This document shows, piece by piece, positions 1 to 11,917 of a stretch of 64,000 nucleotides of DNA (its first letter is position 1; each line of letters opens with the position of its first letter). The translations under genes and the position numbers were made by a program. Location of the stretch: contig CM061236.1 in the NCBI GenBank assembly GCA_030848705.1, positions 58,485,481 through 58,549,480 of the forward strand, in the 5' to 3' direction. The notes beneath the pieces were generated by a model that saw nothing but the letters and a program-made list of their open reading frames with translations, made no database searches and was not told the origin of the DNA. The DNA is from Heracleum sosnowskyi (Eukaryota; Streptophyta; Magnoliopsida; Apiales; Apiaceae).

Positions 1-1403
1 GTAGCTCCTGAATCAAATAAAACATTTGCATTGACGGTGTTTAATAGAAGGGTACCTGATATCACATTTGTGTCCCTCACGGCATCTTTCACGGTCATGT
101 TGAAAGTTCTAGCAGTCGGGGGTTTGTTAGAGGCGGCTCCACTGATTCTTGAGTCTGCGGGGTTTGCCATAGGGCAATCTCTTTTCAGGTGTCCTAATTT
201 CCCACATTGGAAACACTTCTGATCATTCAGAGGGCATGTTCTGGAGTAGTGGCTCATCTTCTTGCACTTGAAGCATGTTGCCGACTTTAAAGTACACTCT
301 CCCAGATGTTTTCTCCCACACGTCTTGCAGTCAGGTAGTGGGGGTCGGGGTTGATTGAAACGGGACACTCCCATCTGTCCGTCGCCCTGACTTAGGCTCT
401 TATTCTCAGTTTTCCTGAACTCGGAATTCCTTAAGGGTTGGGACCTGGTTCCTCCAAATGGTCTTGCTGGAAAACTCTTGTTCACCGAGCTTCCTCCTCG
501 ACTACCAAACTTTCTCTTTTTCTCTTCTCTTCCTTTCTGACTCTGCTCACTACCTGCTTCCACTATGGTTGCCTTTTGCACTAGCGATGCATAGTCCGTT
601 ATTTCCAACACAGCTACTCTATTCTGAATCCATTACTTTAGCCCTTGCTGAAACCTTCTTGACCTCTTTAAGTCGGTATTGACAACATCCGGCACAAACC
701 TAGACAACTCAGTAAACTTGGCTTCATATTCCACCACAGTCATGTTATCTTGTTTCAGTTCCAAAAACTTCCTCTCCATTTGTGCTTCCATGAATACGGG
801 GAAATACTTTTCCAGAAATAAGGTAGTAAACCTTGTCCAGGTAACAACGACATATGTTTCTAGGCTTCTCTTTGATTCCCACCAGTAGTTAGCCTCCCCT
901 TTTAGGAGGTATGTAGCAAAGACGGTCCTTTGGGCTTCCTCAATACCTAGGATTTCAAAAGATTTTTCCATTTCCTTTAACCAAGCTCTTGCCTCAACAG
1001 GGTCAGTAGATCCCTGAAATTACGGGGGTCTTAGGGACTTAAAAGCCTTAAAAGCACTATGCCCCGCAGTATTGGGGCCTGGTGGTGGTGGAGGTGGGTG
1101 CTGGTTCAAATTCTGTCGGAGTAGGTGCATAAATTGGTCCATCGGGTTTCCACCGGGGACCTCCACATTCTGAGTACTTTCATACTCTTCCTCTTCGTAG
1201 TCCTGATCATCAAACTCATTATAATCGTCATCCTCTCCGCTTCCTTCATACTCACCTTCCTCATAGTTCTGTTCTTCCAACTCGTGGAAGTCTGGGTTTT
1301 CCTCCTCGTTAGGAAAGTTTTGCCTTACATCTCCCTGGTTAACACTGCCTTGAGCCGCAGGATTGGCAGGGCGTGCTCGTGTTCCCATACGTCGGGGTGG
1401 CAT
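1..1403 (-). pseudogene. gag: T1 gag and start of aspartic protease, two in-frame stops
   Basis: This encodes the capsid/nucleocapsid polyprotein of a Ty3/gypsy element. The start is the ATG at 1403 (MPPRRMG...), the usual opening of Tekay gag. The N-terminal part is acidic and rich in Glu, Asp and Tyr, followed by a proline run. The capsid region contains YWWES and a segment typical of retrotransposon gag near 650-950. Two CCHC zinc knuckles follow (CFKCKKMSHYSRTC and CFQCGKLGHLKRDC, bases about 180-280). The window ends in the protease motif LFDSGAT. One reading frame is kept throughout, but TAA stops interrupt it at 1020-1022 and 633-635, so no full Gag can be made from this copy. It continues left of the window. 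Confidence 0.85.
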
Positions 1404-1984
1404 TTTCCTGATGTTTTTAAACAAGAACTTTTATTAAAAACCATTTGTTCCTTCAAAATAGGTAGTTGGATCGATTGAGTTTGCCGGTGAAAATCTTGGA
1501 AATCATCATTTCTCACACAAAATTCTTTTTTTTTTGTCAAAATGGGGGTTGCACAGTTTATATGTCAAAACTAATAAGTTGTAAAACAGTTGAAATAGCA
1601 GGGGATATCAAATTTAAGACTGAAAGCTTTAAAGAAACTGAAATGCACGAATATATACATCAGTGACATAAAGCCACGAGATACTGAAAGTCAAGGTTCC
1701 AACAAAAGCGAACATATCGCTGAAATACATCATCCGTACAACAGTCAAAAGCTAAGTACTACCAGTCAACCAGTCAACATCTGCTGACGTCAGTCTGATC
1801 AGCCTATCTCTAACTCAGAAAGGATACTACTATATATCGGAACCATCCCACAAAAACTGGCACTAATAACGGCCATCTGAGTTTAGAGAACTAAGCTATC
1901 TACCACCTATCAAGGCTCCTCCTTTGAGCGTGTCAGGTTCCTGACACGCGCCATAGCATCTGCCCAGATCGACTCCACGGTCCA
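1404..1984 (-). other. T1 leader between the acidic ORF and gag
   Basis: This is untranslated leader of the Tekay-type element. It has no convincing ORF, and a poly-A run (minus) lies near 1525-1540. Bases from about 1610 to 1984 match the leader of the second copy (T2, about 52500-52862), which confirms element origin. The match stops where T2 has lost its gag. Confidence 0.7.
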
Positions 1985-2707
1985 TCAGGATACCAATCCC
2001 TCAGAAATAACAGGCAGCCTCCTCGTGCGGACCATAGCTCGCAACTCAATGCCGAAGATCTCATGTCTCATCTCCCTAGGAGTCATAAACCTCATCCCGT
2101 CCTGATTGGAACGACGGGTCTCTCTCTCTGCAGTCAACTGTCTCCTCATCTCATCAGCTCTAGCCTCTGCCGCTGCCAAGTCAGTGGTCAGCCGGCCAAT
2201 CATCCAATCATGGATCACAGTAGGTACTCCAGTAGGTGAGGGAGGAGGTGTATCTGGATCAATCATGGCCTGGTCCTCCTCATATCCCTCGGGGGCAAGA
2301 TCATAGTCATCGTCTGATGGTAACGGGCTCAGTGGGGGCACAGGAGGGGTAAGGGCTCTCACAGTAGGCAGATGGTACATCCTGATGCCTCCTCGGCTAA
2401 CACTGTCCTCAGAAGTCTCATCGTCCTCCGTGGTAACTACATCCGGCACAATCTGATCCCTCTCAGTGGAATTATCATCCTCAGTCGACTCTCCATCAGT
2501 AGTGGGAGTAGGAGAAGTAGGAAAGTCAAACACAGTCTGGGGGACCTCTTCCGGATCCTCGTCCGGGTCCTCAGTATCCTCCTCAGGATCCTCATCTAGA
2601 TCCTCCATGGGGTCGTCCATGGGGTCGTCCATGGGGTCGTCCTCAGCTGCCAGCAGAGTATCGGCATGCTGGGTCTCGAAGTCATCAGCCTCCTCGGCCG
2701 CAAACAC
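1985..2707 (-). CDS. Acidic ORF upstream of gag in T1 (function unknown)
   Basis: An open frame of about 240 codons lies between the primer site and gag, a position normally untranslated in Tekay elements. It opens directly after an in-frame TAG with a GTG codon, so the true start is unclear. The first ATG-encoded methionines fall in a short repeat (DDPM three times). The N-terminal half is extremely acidic with repeated DEDPEE-like segments. The middle is proline-rich (LTPPVPPLSPLPSDDDYD). The C-terminal part is a likely coiled coil (TTDLAAAEARADEMRRQL) ending in a basic tail. The same ORF is intact in T2 at 51789-52499, with mostly conservative changes. The bases before the GTG (TTGTATAG) resemble a 3' splice site. 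I recognise no known domain. It could be a separate protein or an N-terminal exon of Gag. Confidence 0.55.
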   Translation of the reverse strand: MFAAEEADDFETQHADTLLAAEDDPMDDPMDDPMEDLDEDPEEDTEDPDEDPEEVPQTVFDFPTSPTPTTDGESTEDDNSTERDQIVPDVVTTEDDETSEDSVSRGGIRMYHLPTVRALTPPVPPLSPLPSDDDYDLAPEGYEEDQAMIDPDTPPPSPTGVPTVIHDWMIGRLTTDLAAAEARADEMRRQLTAERETRRSNQDGMRFMTPREMRHEIFGIELRAMVRTRRLPVISEGLVS

Positions 2708-2894
2708 CTATACAAGCGAAAGCTAGGTTACTATACTGTGTAATAAAAGTTCCATTGCGGGTTTTAACAGTTAGTGCTACATCCGGTAGCCCAACCATGA
2801 ACTCGATGGGAGTTCTTCTTATTATTATAGTTGCATTTATTATTCCTAACGCCCTATCGTTTCTGAGATTAATAACTATAGGCTCTGATGCCAT
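2685..2894 (-). CDS. Small ORF starting in the T1 primer-binding site
   Basis: The ATG overlaps the primer-binding site, and the frame reads MASEPIVINLRNDR... for 69 residues, overlapping the start of the acidic ORF in another frame. T2 carries the same ORF from its own primer site (51603-51773, 56 residues). The first 48 residues are nearly identical in the two copies, but the DNA is also very similar, so protein-level selection cannot be judged. Family and function are unknown. Confidence 0.3.
   Translation of the reverse strand: MASEPIVINLRNDRALGIINATIIIRRTPIEFMVGLPDVALTVKTRNGTFITQYSNLAFACIGVCGRGG
2881..2893 (-). other. T1 primer-binding site (tRNA-Met type)
   Basis: The minus strand reads TGGCATCAGAGCC, four bases inside the LTR end at 2898. 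It differs by one base from TGGTATCAGAGCC, the usual complement of the initiator tRNA-Met 3' end, which is present unchanged in T2. Confidence 0.85.
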
Positions 2895-3357
2895 TTCTGT
2901 AACACCCCCAGATCCGGGGTCGGAGATCCAGGTTGTCACGTTCCTTTATTCCGTACAAACACTTGATACTTGAATCATAATATAAAAAATCAACACACAT
3001 GGTGACCCCACCATCCATATACTCACGCCAGTTATGTCTCAGAAACGAAATTGCAAAAACAGTAGTCATATGATCCATAAATTAAAGTTATTACAACCCA
3101 AAAGTAAAATGCTTGCAACCTACTGCCAATATAATCTCTATGTGAAACTAGAAAGGCAGCGCAAAAGTTTGTTCTCGTTCATTAATATACATAAGTCATA
3201 CTTATAATTAAACCGGAGCATCAAGAGTTACACTCTGAACCAACTCATTACTTCTACCTGAGGTGCTGCAACTGTCATCCTATAGGCGGTCTGCGCGACC
3301 CATACGCACTTCCGAGCGGTATGACGAATCCTGGCCATCTACTCTAGCTGTTGTGTT

Positions 3358-3403
<46 letters not shown>

Positions 3404-3406
<3 letters not shown>

Positions 3407-4493
3407 TAATCCCAAATGACCTAACAGAATTGTAGAAGGGGGGGTTGAATACAATTCTTGATATTTCTTAAACTTAAAAACAACTTAGAAATAAAAACTG
3501 AACTTAATGTAAAAATCACAAGCACATAAATAATTTCAGTTGGATTGTTTGATGATCCAACTGAAGTGATTTTTATTGCGGAAATAATCTGTGATACAAA
3601 ATGTACACAGCTGCTCAGTTACAAGAGTGTAGAGAAGTATGCTCTCAAAGATAGCTAATACAATCTATTTGTTTTTCTTCTCTCTATACTTAAAGTAACT
3701 GCTACACTTGGTTATATATACCCAAGTTTACAATTCTACGTTTTTGGCTAAACTAAAGAACAATAGTAGTAACCATTAGTAGCTTGCTTTTCATTCCTTT
3801 TGTCCAATGGACCTTGGAGATCTTTGCTTTTGTCTTCATGCTTATTTTAATCATTCCCAAGAGCCTTATTGGAAATTGGAATGTTTCCTTATTTCCAGTA
3901 ACCATTTTGATGGCTTCCAATGCAAAGTACACTTCCATATCTCCTTTAGATCTGTTCAGTAAACTGTCACTATCACTTTGTCAATTGTTCAAAAAGCAAT
4001 AGTGATTCGTTGATAGCAGGGAGATGTGTTTCGTTGATAGCTCTCTTCTTCATTCCGTTGATGGTGTTTCCCTCGTTTTGTTGATGGGTAAACTCCATAC
4101 CGTTGACAGAGTGATCTTCATACCGTTGATGGTGTTTCCCTCGTTTCGTTGATGGGTAAACTCCATACCGTTGACAGAGTGATCTTCATACGGTTGACAT
4201 GTCTTCACTTAGGCAAAATTACAAGGCATAATATATTTACAATTAACCAACCTATTTTGCCTATCTAGTACTTAGTCAACATGACTTAGAAAACCTATCT
4301 AATACATACAACAAAATGCATATCAAACTGTGAAGTATTGTACAGTGCAATTGCTACATTACTCATTTCGTTGATGAGCTTCCTGTCAACGGAATGCTGC
4401 AAAGCATGCCATTTCGTTGACAGCTACAAAATGACTTTACACAAATTCTACTAAGTGTTTTATGTTTATCATCAAGAACAACATATTCCTAAC
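3404..4493 (-). mobile_element. Solo LTR of an S1-related Sirevirus
   Basis: This 1090 bp stretch runs from TGTTAATCCC to ATTCCTAACA and aligns along its length with the S1 LTRs, but has no internal region. It sits inside an (AT)n tract of the T1 LTR. The flanking 5-mers are ATATG and ATATA, a target duplication with one change. It is longer than the S1 LTR mainly because a 68 bp unit is tandemly duplicated (4055-4122 and 4123-4190). The CGTTGA motif of the S1 family is repeated in it. Confidence 0.85.
4055..4190. repeat. 68 bp tandem duplication in a solo LTR
   Basis: Two nearly identical 68 bp units each contain two or three CGTTGA motifs. The S1 LTRs have a single shorter version of this segment. 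Confidence 0.85.
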
Positions 4494-4562
4494 AATATAT
4501 ATATATATATATAAGAAAGCAAGAGTGAGCACTAAGCCCAGAAATAATACAATGCAGCATAA

Positions 4563-4617
<55 letters not shown>

Positions 4618-5690
4618 AGTTTATATCATAAAGGAAAACCTTTAAAACTTCATTCATATTTAGAATGATATATTTATTATCCTTTTCGTCAAAACATGCC
4701 ATACAGTGCAACTACTGTACGAGGAACATCATTACTCATCACTGCCACATTATCAGTAACTTAGCGCCTAGGCTTTCGTTACAATGTGAAGCACAACTCC
4801 AATTGGAGGGAAGGGACCTTTCTCCGGAGCACGCCCCGATACTCGATGATTAGTCGTTGTATCGTACTCACACTTTTCTACTAGTAGATGGACGACATCT
4901 TAACACGATTATCACCCTAGCCGCATACGGGCTTTGTATCTGCTGGACTGTCCCACAGCCTCCTACGCGAGATAAGTGCTGGTCTGCCTAGCAGCCTCTT
5001 ACGCTATAATCAGAGGTACTGTCCAACAGCCTCCTTCACGTTTCCTCCTGGTCCCGGATAAAATCAATGAAACGGGAATCAAAATTTAATCCTATTTTCC
5101 CCAAGTACAATTACTTGTCAAAATTTGCAACAGTTCAGATTCCTTACTCTAGAGTATTTGAAGGGAGTAAGTCACAGTGTGAGTTGACATCAGTCAACGA
5201 AGCTATGAATGATTACCACGTATTTTGAAATCATGACCAGGGAGTTCATTGACATTTTTAGAGTTTAGCAAGTTTGAAGTTCTTTGATTGAATAGGGGAG
5301 TCATCCCCAGCTATAGATACTCTAGAGGAACAGTGGAAGTAAAACTCTGTCCTCGACTCCTTGAAATGGATTCCCCATTTTAGAAAACATTATTCGCAGT
5401 TAAATATCTTTAAATAACTTGAGATAATACTTGGGAATCTCTGTTTTAAATATCTTTTCTGAAGATCAGAAATATTTGCGTAAATATTAGAACCTTAAAT
5501 AATAATATAATAAGGTTCTATGATTTTTAAATCATATTTGGAATATTTAATAAATATCGAAATAATAAATATTGAATTATTATTCAATAATATTCCACTT
5601 AAGTGAATATTCAAATAATATTCACTTATTTAAATAAATATTGAAAATAATATTTTTAATAATATTATTTAATACCTCATATTAAATATC

Positions 5691-5739
<49 letters not shown>

Positions 5740-5967
5740 ATATTTAATAACATATTTAAAATATGGCTGTCCCTGGACCCTGCAGTTTCTGACAGTATAA
5801 TGAAGTAAAAATAGTAATTCAACTCTCGGTCTAATATTTTAAAATTATCGTATGAGTGCTCTATTCTTAGAGCCTTTAAAACTTCGGTTTATATCTAGTA
5901 TTTACCTAGCATATAAACCTTATATCTAATAAAGCTTTTTATTAAAAGCGTGAACAATTATAAATCT

Positions 5968-7246
5968 TGTTAGAAATGAATACTACTAGAAACTAGACAG
6001 AGGGGGGGGGGGGTGAATGGATAGTTTGATATATTTTTCGATTCTTGAAACACAAGATAAACTGTATATGATTATTCTATGTTATATGCAGAAAGTAAAT
6101 AACACACACAATCACTTTAATCTACTTTGTATTAAGTAAATTAAATACTACAGCTTTCCAAAAATTCACAAATGAATTTCTGGCTTCTAAACAAGAACAG
6201 TTTCTTGCTTTCTTACAGAGAAAAGAGTGCTCGAAATAAAACCTTGTGTATCTCTCTTGCAGCTTACAAAGGTGTGTGCACAATATATATATTAACCTAT
6301 ACAAACTAGGCACACACAATATTACACAGCTACCCCTTCTGAAAGTCCAACTTGTCCTGCCATAAGAAGTTCACTGTGTCAGGAAGGACCACCTGCTTTT
6401 CGGAGTCTTTCCCGTTTCTGTAGCTGCTTGTCTCTTACCTTTCTCTCCAAGTTTAGCTGTAGATTTGCCATCTGTTCTTTGGACCACCTTGCCAGAACAA
6501 ATGCTTCAGTATTTGTTTCTTTTGATTCTTGGTTCTGTACCTTGATTTGTCTTGTTATAAACGGCTAAGTGTTGATATCGTGAACTCCACTTCATTCCTG
6601 ACTTCGCGATCTCCCTTGTGAGGACTACGCGATATAGCCTTTGAAGACTTTACGACATAGACCATAAGATGACTATGCGACATGGGTCATTTGACGACTA
6701 TGCGACATAAGTCATTTGACGACTATGCGACATAAGTCATTTGACGACTATGCGACATAGGGCTTCTGAGGACTTCACGATCTAGGCTTCTTTGACTTTG
6801 CTGACTTCAACACTTCACGACATGAGTCTTGAGGACTTCTCGACATAGTACAAAATGGACTATGCGATGTAGCACTTCACGACATAGATATTGGTGACTT
6901 CACGACATAGCTTTCTTCTGACTTTGCTATATAATGTTTTAGAAAAATTTCTGCAACTTATTTCTTCATGGCCTTATTCATCTCTATCCTGTTGCATGAA
7001 CACTTCTGAACTTCTACCAGGACAATTATTCAATGGCCTATATACAATCTAGATGCAAGAAACTTTACTAAGCTCATTATAACTTTGAGCATACATGATC
7101 AAGCTAATGTTCATGAGAACAAGACAAGTACATTTAGAGACCTATACTAAATCACAGTGATAGAACTCACTAGGTCATGTAATGTGACATAGTCACATAG
7201 TGTAGGCTTGTTAATAGTGGTATTCAGACATGTCTTGAGCCTAACA
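5968..7246 (-). mobile_element. Solo LTR of a second Sirevirus-type family
   Basis: A 1279 bp LTR begins TGTTAGAAATG and ends GAGCCTAACA, flanked on both sides by a perfect 5 bp duplication AATCT (5963-5967 and 7247-7251). Near its left end is a run of 12 G (6002-6013). This corresponds to the C-rich U5 motif seen near the same LTR end in S1 and S2, so the element reads on the minus strand. No coding sequence is present. Bases 6600-6910 hold a motif array described separately. Confidence 0.85.
6600..6910. repeat. Array of GACTATGCGACATA-like motifs
   Basis: About 13 degenerate copies of a 14 bp motif occur here. Four central copies (6671, 6696, 6721, 6746) are spaced exactly 25 bp apart. The copies vary between GACTATGCGACATA and GACTTCACGACATA. 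Confidence 0.85.
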
Positions 7247-8919
7247 AATCTTTTCATAGTATTAAAGCAGGATATATATCACATGCACAACAGTAATTCA
7301 CAACAGCATCACTTATATGATGTAGGGTTTGAAAACTTGCCTTTGTGTCTTGGTGGTGTGGTAGTGGGGGCTTGAGAGTGTGCTCGTCGATCTATAACAA
7401 GATACATAACTCACAGTCAGTCCCCTAGAACCAATTGATGTGCTATTACTTAAGCACTAAAGTTCTATTAATGAAAATCAAATGTCTCGCTCTCGGTCAT
7501 CTATAACCTCATGACATTCCGTAACTCCTAAGTCAAAAGTTTGGGTGGAAATCTATTCACAAAACCCAAGTACTTTTCCTTTACTAACTCCTGGTTTGTA
7601 ACCATCCCCTTAAGGGTATTTCACTCGCGCAACCTTTGTTCTCGCATTTTTATAAAATCACAAACTTATCTTTTTAACACGAAACCTTCTAGGTTTCCTT
7701 CCTAACAATCCATGCTAGTATCCATTTTAATATCTCAACCCAATTCCATTTTGAAAGGGCTTGATCCCTATCTCAAAGTTCATGCAATGAACTACTTAGT
7801 TATCTGAAACCGCTTTCACTAAAACGAACGTTTCTCCTAAACCGTAAATCGAAACGATACGATTATTTCACTAAAACAAACTATAAAACAGAGTCTACAT
7901 GATCATGGGCAGAAAGCCTCATGGTTATGACTTTAAGGTATTTGGGATCTCTGTCCAAACTTCCTAAATGAAATTCGACATGGTAACGACGCTTAAACGT
8001 GATTCCCGTGTTTAAAACACTCTAATCAATTCACCAATCCATAACCAAGCAATCACAACCCAAGGATTTCATTTATACCATCTTATTACTGCCTACACAA
8101 GCTCATAACACTAATCACTACTTCAACCATCAATCCATCCATTAAACATCATGCTTATCATGCAAATCATCTCTACATCATACCATTACTAACCATTCTT
8201 AACATAATCACTAATAACAGAGTATAAACATAAGGGTGAGAGGATTTTATACCTTCCTTGGTACTTAATATAGACTATAGATGGCTAGTATACCATTCCT
8301 TTATCCTTGATTATCCTTTACAAGCCTTAAACTTCAAGATCAAAACAAGAAATCAAGAATTACTATTCATCATCAACTTTGATTCCATTTTTGAGCATGC
8401 TAACAATCATGGATGAAGCTAAGATCAAGGATTTACCTTAGTTTATGGATGAGGGTGATTTAGAGCCCAAGAACATGAATTATGGTTAAGTGGAAGTGGT
8501 AGAAAAGTTTCTTAAGCTTTGGCTAGCATGAAAGGGCCGAATGTTGTGTTCTTCAAGGATGCATCTCTTTTGCTTTGTTTTCTTTTCTTTTTGTTTTGTA
8601 TAATTACACTTAATTACTTGCCATTTAATTTGTGTGGTCATAAGCAAGCCTTGTCATCAAAGACACATGCCATTTGAACTTGTGGTTGTGGTGAAAGTGG
8701 TGACAAGGTGGTGATTCATCACCTTGTCATCACTTTGTCATCACCATGTCACCCCTATGTCACCCTCCTGCATCATGCTTATGTCATTATTTGTATCATC
8801 AATCCTTTTATATGTTGAACTTGATGATCTTATATGATACCTCTCCTTTGGTTAGGGTTTAATCCATAATTCGTTACGCTTTTGTTTCACGATAATTCAA
8901 GTGATTTTTAAAAACGTTT

Positions 8920-9911
8920 TGTTATTCCCAAATGACCTAACAGAATTGTAGAAGGGGGGTTGAATACAATTCTTGATATTTTCTTAAACTTAAAACACTG
9001 ATAAAATAAAACTGAACTGAATAAACAAAAACACAAGATATAAATAATTCAGTTGGATTGTTTGATGATCCAACTGAAGTGTTTTTATTGCGGAAATAAT
9101 CTGTGATACAAAAGTACACAGCTGCTCAGTTACAGAGTTGTAGAGAAGAATGCTCTCAAAGATAGCTAATACAAACTATTTGTTTTTCTTCTCTTACTTC
9201 TTTCTAACTGCTACACTTGGTTATATATTCCCAAGTTTACAATACTATTTTTGGCTACTCTAAAGTACACTAAAGATAACCGCCAATAGTTTGCTTTTCA
9301 TCCCTTTGTCCAGTGGTCCTTGGAGATCCTTGCTTTTGTCTTCATGCTTATTATGATCACTCCCAAGAGCCCAATTGGAAACTGGGATGTTTCCTTATTC
9401 CCCATGTCCATTTTAATGGTTTCCCATGCAAAGTACACTTCCACATCACCTTTAGATCTGTTCAGAAACCTGTCCTTATCACTTTGTCAACTATTCAGAA
9501 AAGCAATAATGATTCGTTGATAGCAGGGAGATGTGTTTCGTTGATAGCTTTATTCTTCATTTCGTTGATGGTGTTTCTCTTGTTTCGTTGATAGAGTAAT
9601 CCTCATACCGTTGACATGTCTTCACTTAGGCAGAATTACAAGGCATGATATACTTACAATTAACCAACCTATTTTGCCTATCTAGTACTTAGTCAACATG
9701 ACTTAGGAAACCTATCTAATACATACATCAAATGCATATCAAACTGTGAAGTATTGTACAGTGCAATTGCTACAACACTCATTCCGTTGATGAGCTTCCT
9801 GTCAACGAAACACTGCAAAGCATGCCATTTCGTTGACAGTTACAAAATAACTTAATACAAAATCTACTAAGTGTTTTTACAATTATCATCAAGAACAACA
9901 TATTCCTAACA
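8920..9911 (-). repeat. S1 3' LTR
   Basis: A 992 bp LTR. It contains the U5 motif ATTCAACCCCCCTTCTA (minus), an AT-rich TATA-like site near 9222-9229, and eight CGTTGA/TCAACG motifs between about 9500 and 9840. Confidence 0.95.
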
Positions 9912-9924
9912 ATCTCCCCCAATT
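9912..9924 (-). other. S1 polypurine tract
   Basis: The minus strand reads AATTGGGGGAGAT immediately before the 3' LTR, the expected place for plus-strand DNA priming. Confidence 0.85.
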
Positions 9925-9988
9925 TATGACTGATAGAATAACAGCCATAAATCAAGAGCCTTGATGATAACAAAAACACTCAGACATA

Positions 9989-11917
9989 TTACCCTTGATA
10001 AAAGTAAAAATTGCATTGAGCTTCATAAAGTTTTAGACATAAAACAAGACTTACAAGACTAATGCCCAAATGTGCTCCTCTTTGAGGCATAGTCTTCTTC
10101 CCTCTCCTAGAGTTGTTCTCCTCAATCTGGACCTGTAGCCTTCTGTAAAAGATCTTCTCTTCTTCATCTTGATCACCAAGCTTGGATTGCATGAACCTTA
10201 GAGTTTTATTAGATGCCTTATCTAGCTGGTCTTCCAACCTGAAGAACCTTCTGCAGTTGTCCTTGTCCTTAAATTCCATCATCCAGTAAGGTTGAAGATG
10301 GATCTTCTTTCCTGTTGAGGGCACTCTTAGCATCCTGGGAAGAGCCTCAGGCTTGTTCCAGCTAGCCTTTATTTGACATATCTTGGAGACCACCTCAGAC
10401 TTGGCTGTTTTGGTGAAGCCAAAGTCTTTCTTCAAGCATCTAAACACTGTGAGTAGTGTTTGGTAGTCTTCTCCTAAAATTCTGTAGAGAGGCCATATTT
10501 GTTCTCTACCACCCTTGTATGTGAAAACCAATCTTTCAGGTAACTTTTGAGAAGCTTCAATGCCCCTTACTTCCACCAGGTTGTCTAAATCAAGATGTAA
10601 GCTGAATTCTTCCCTGATGTCAGCAATGTACATGCAGTCCTCTGGATTTGTAGGGGGTTTCTGAGATTGTGGCTTCCTCACAAATACTGGCTTTGCCTTG
10701 ACAGCCCTTTTCTTTGTCTTCATTGGTTGATCCTTTTCAAATAGGAACTTTGGAAAATAGGCTTCATCAAATTCAATAGGCTCCTCCTTTGGCATGATTG
10801 GTTGATCATGAAAGTTGACAGGGTGTGCAGGGTCACAGGCCAACTTTCCTCCAATAGGTAGATCAATAGGAATTTGATGTGCACTTGTTGTGGAAGGGGC
10901 TTGAGCAGTGTCCAGAGAGTCCTCTTTTTCAAAGTTCAGATTCCTCTTAGCTCTAGCCTTTGGTTGCCTTACACTTTTCCTTGCTGGTTCAGCTTCATTA
11001 GCTCCATCCTTGGCTTTTTCTTCCTGAAGGGTCTCTTCATCTTCAAGTGCTTCAGCAACTGCCAATGCTTGCATTGCTGCCCTTTCAGATTCTTCAGCCT
11101 TGGCCTTTGCGAAATTTGGGTGACCAACCCAAATGCAGATTTCCTTGCTGTCCCTGTAGATGATGGCCCTTTGACTCCTTATGCTTGGATGATTGCTTTC
11201 CTTGCTCTCAATGATCAGCTTCCCTAGGACTGTGAACTCATCTGGCTTTGGAGCAGGATAAAATATCCTTTCAATGTTCTTGCCTTTGGGTTTGGCAGGT
11301 GATATTGGAGACATCCCTCTTGCATCCACATTCTTAAAGCATGAAGATTGACCCTTCTCATTTCTTGAATCTTGAAAGATTCCATGCTGAAGGGGCTCTA
11401 TAGCATAAGAGCTCTTGAACTGTGGCTCCATTTGTACAATCACCATTGCATTTGTTGATGGCTGATCTGTCTTTGAAGATTCAGTAATGTTCTTGAACCT
11501 TGCTTCTATGTTGGACCAGTGATCTTTGATTTGTTCTGCAAGTTTCATCCTCATAGAAGCTTCCTGGATCAGGTCAATACTATCCTTATTCTTCTTTCCA
11601 AACTCCCCCATTGCTAGTGGCTCCTGTGGCAGTGAAATGGCTGGGACCAACACCTTTGTGATTTGAATGTTTAGCGCCTTAGATTTCTCCCCCTTTTTGT
11701 TAGCATCAAGAGAGATGACTGGGAGTCCTTGAGCTGCCACTAGCTGAGTGAGTAGCTGAGTTTGCTTCTCCTGTTCCTTCTGCATTTGAGAAAGTGTAGC
11801 TTCCACCTTGTCCACTCTTGTAGAGAGAGTTTTCAAGGATGTAGCCACCTCAGGTTCCTTAGAGAAAAACCTGGTCATCTTGGACACAGTGAGAAGAGGG
11901 AGCTTTTCATCTATCAT
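9989..11917 (-). pseudogene. S1 envelope-like region, C-terminal ORF
   Basis: A 642-codon ORF downstream of pol. It opens at an ATG that overlaps the stop of the preceding ORF (ATGA). The preceding frame ends shortly after a region where this frame is also open, as far up as a TAG near 11970, so I read the junction as a small indel in one ancestral ORF. Visible features are a coiled-coil N-terminus (DKVEATLSQMQKEQEKQTQL), a charged Lys/Glu-rich middle, and a C-terminal hydrophobic stretch (LGISLVSLVLCL) that might be a membrane segment. No catalytic motif is seen. Sireviruses are known for such 'env-like' genes, but a fusion function has not been shown for plants and is not implied here. Confidence 0.6.

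Larger units (their letters stand above)
2898..8919 (-). repeat. T1 5' LTR, main part (contains two solo LTRs)
   Basis: This is the 3' portion, in element sense, of the T1 LTR. Without the nested insertions the whole LTR is roughly 3.6 kb. Its end (2898-3360) matches the T2 LTR end (51146-51599) closely. Bases 5360-5960 are an AT-rich stretch with inverted GAATATT/AATATTC pairs like the array in the solo LTR at 28960-29640, and bases near 4500 and 7600-7900 also match that LTR. Microsatellites (AT)n lie at 3361-3402, 4494-4512, 4567-4613 and 5697-5735. No gene is seen in this stretch. Confidence 0.8.

Noticed and set aside
4462..4668. ORF rich in Tyr-Ile repeats
   Set aside because: It is a translation of the (AT)n microsatellite.
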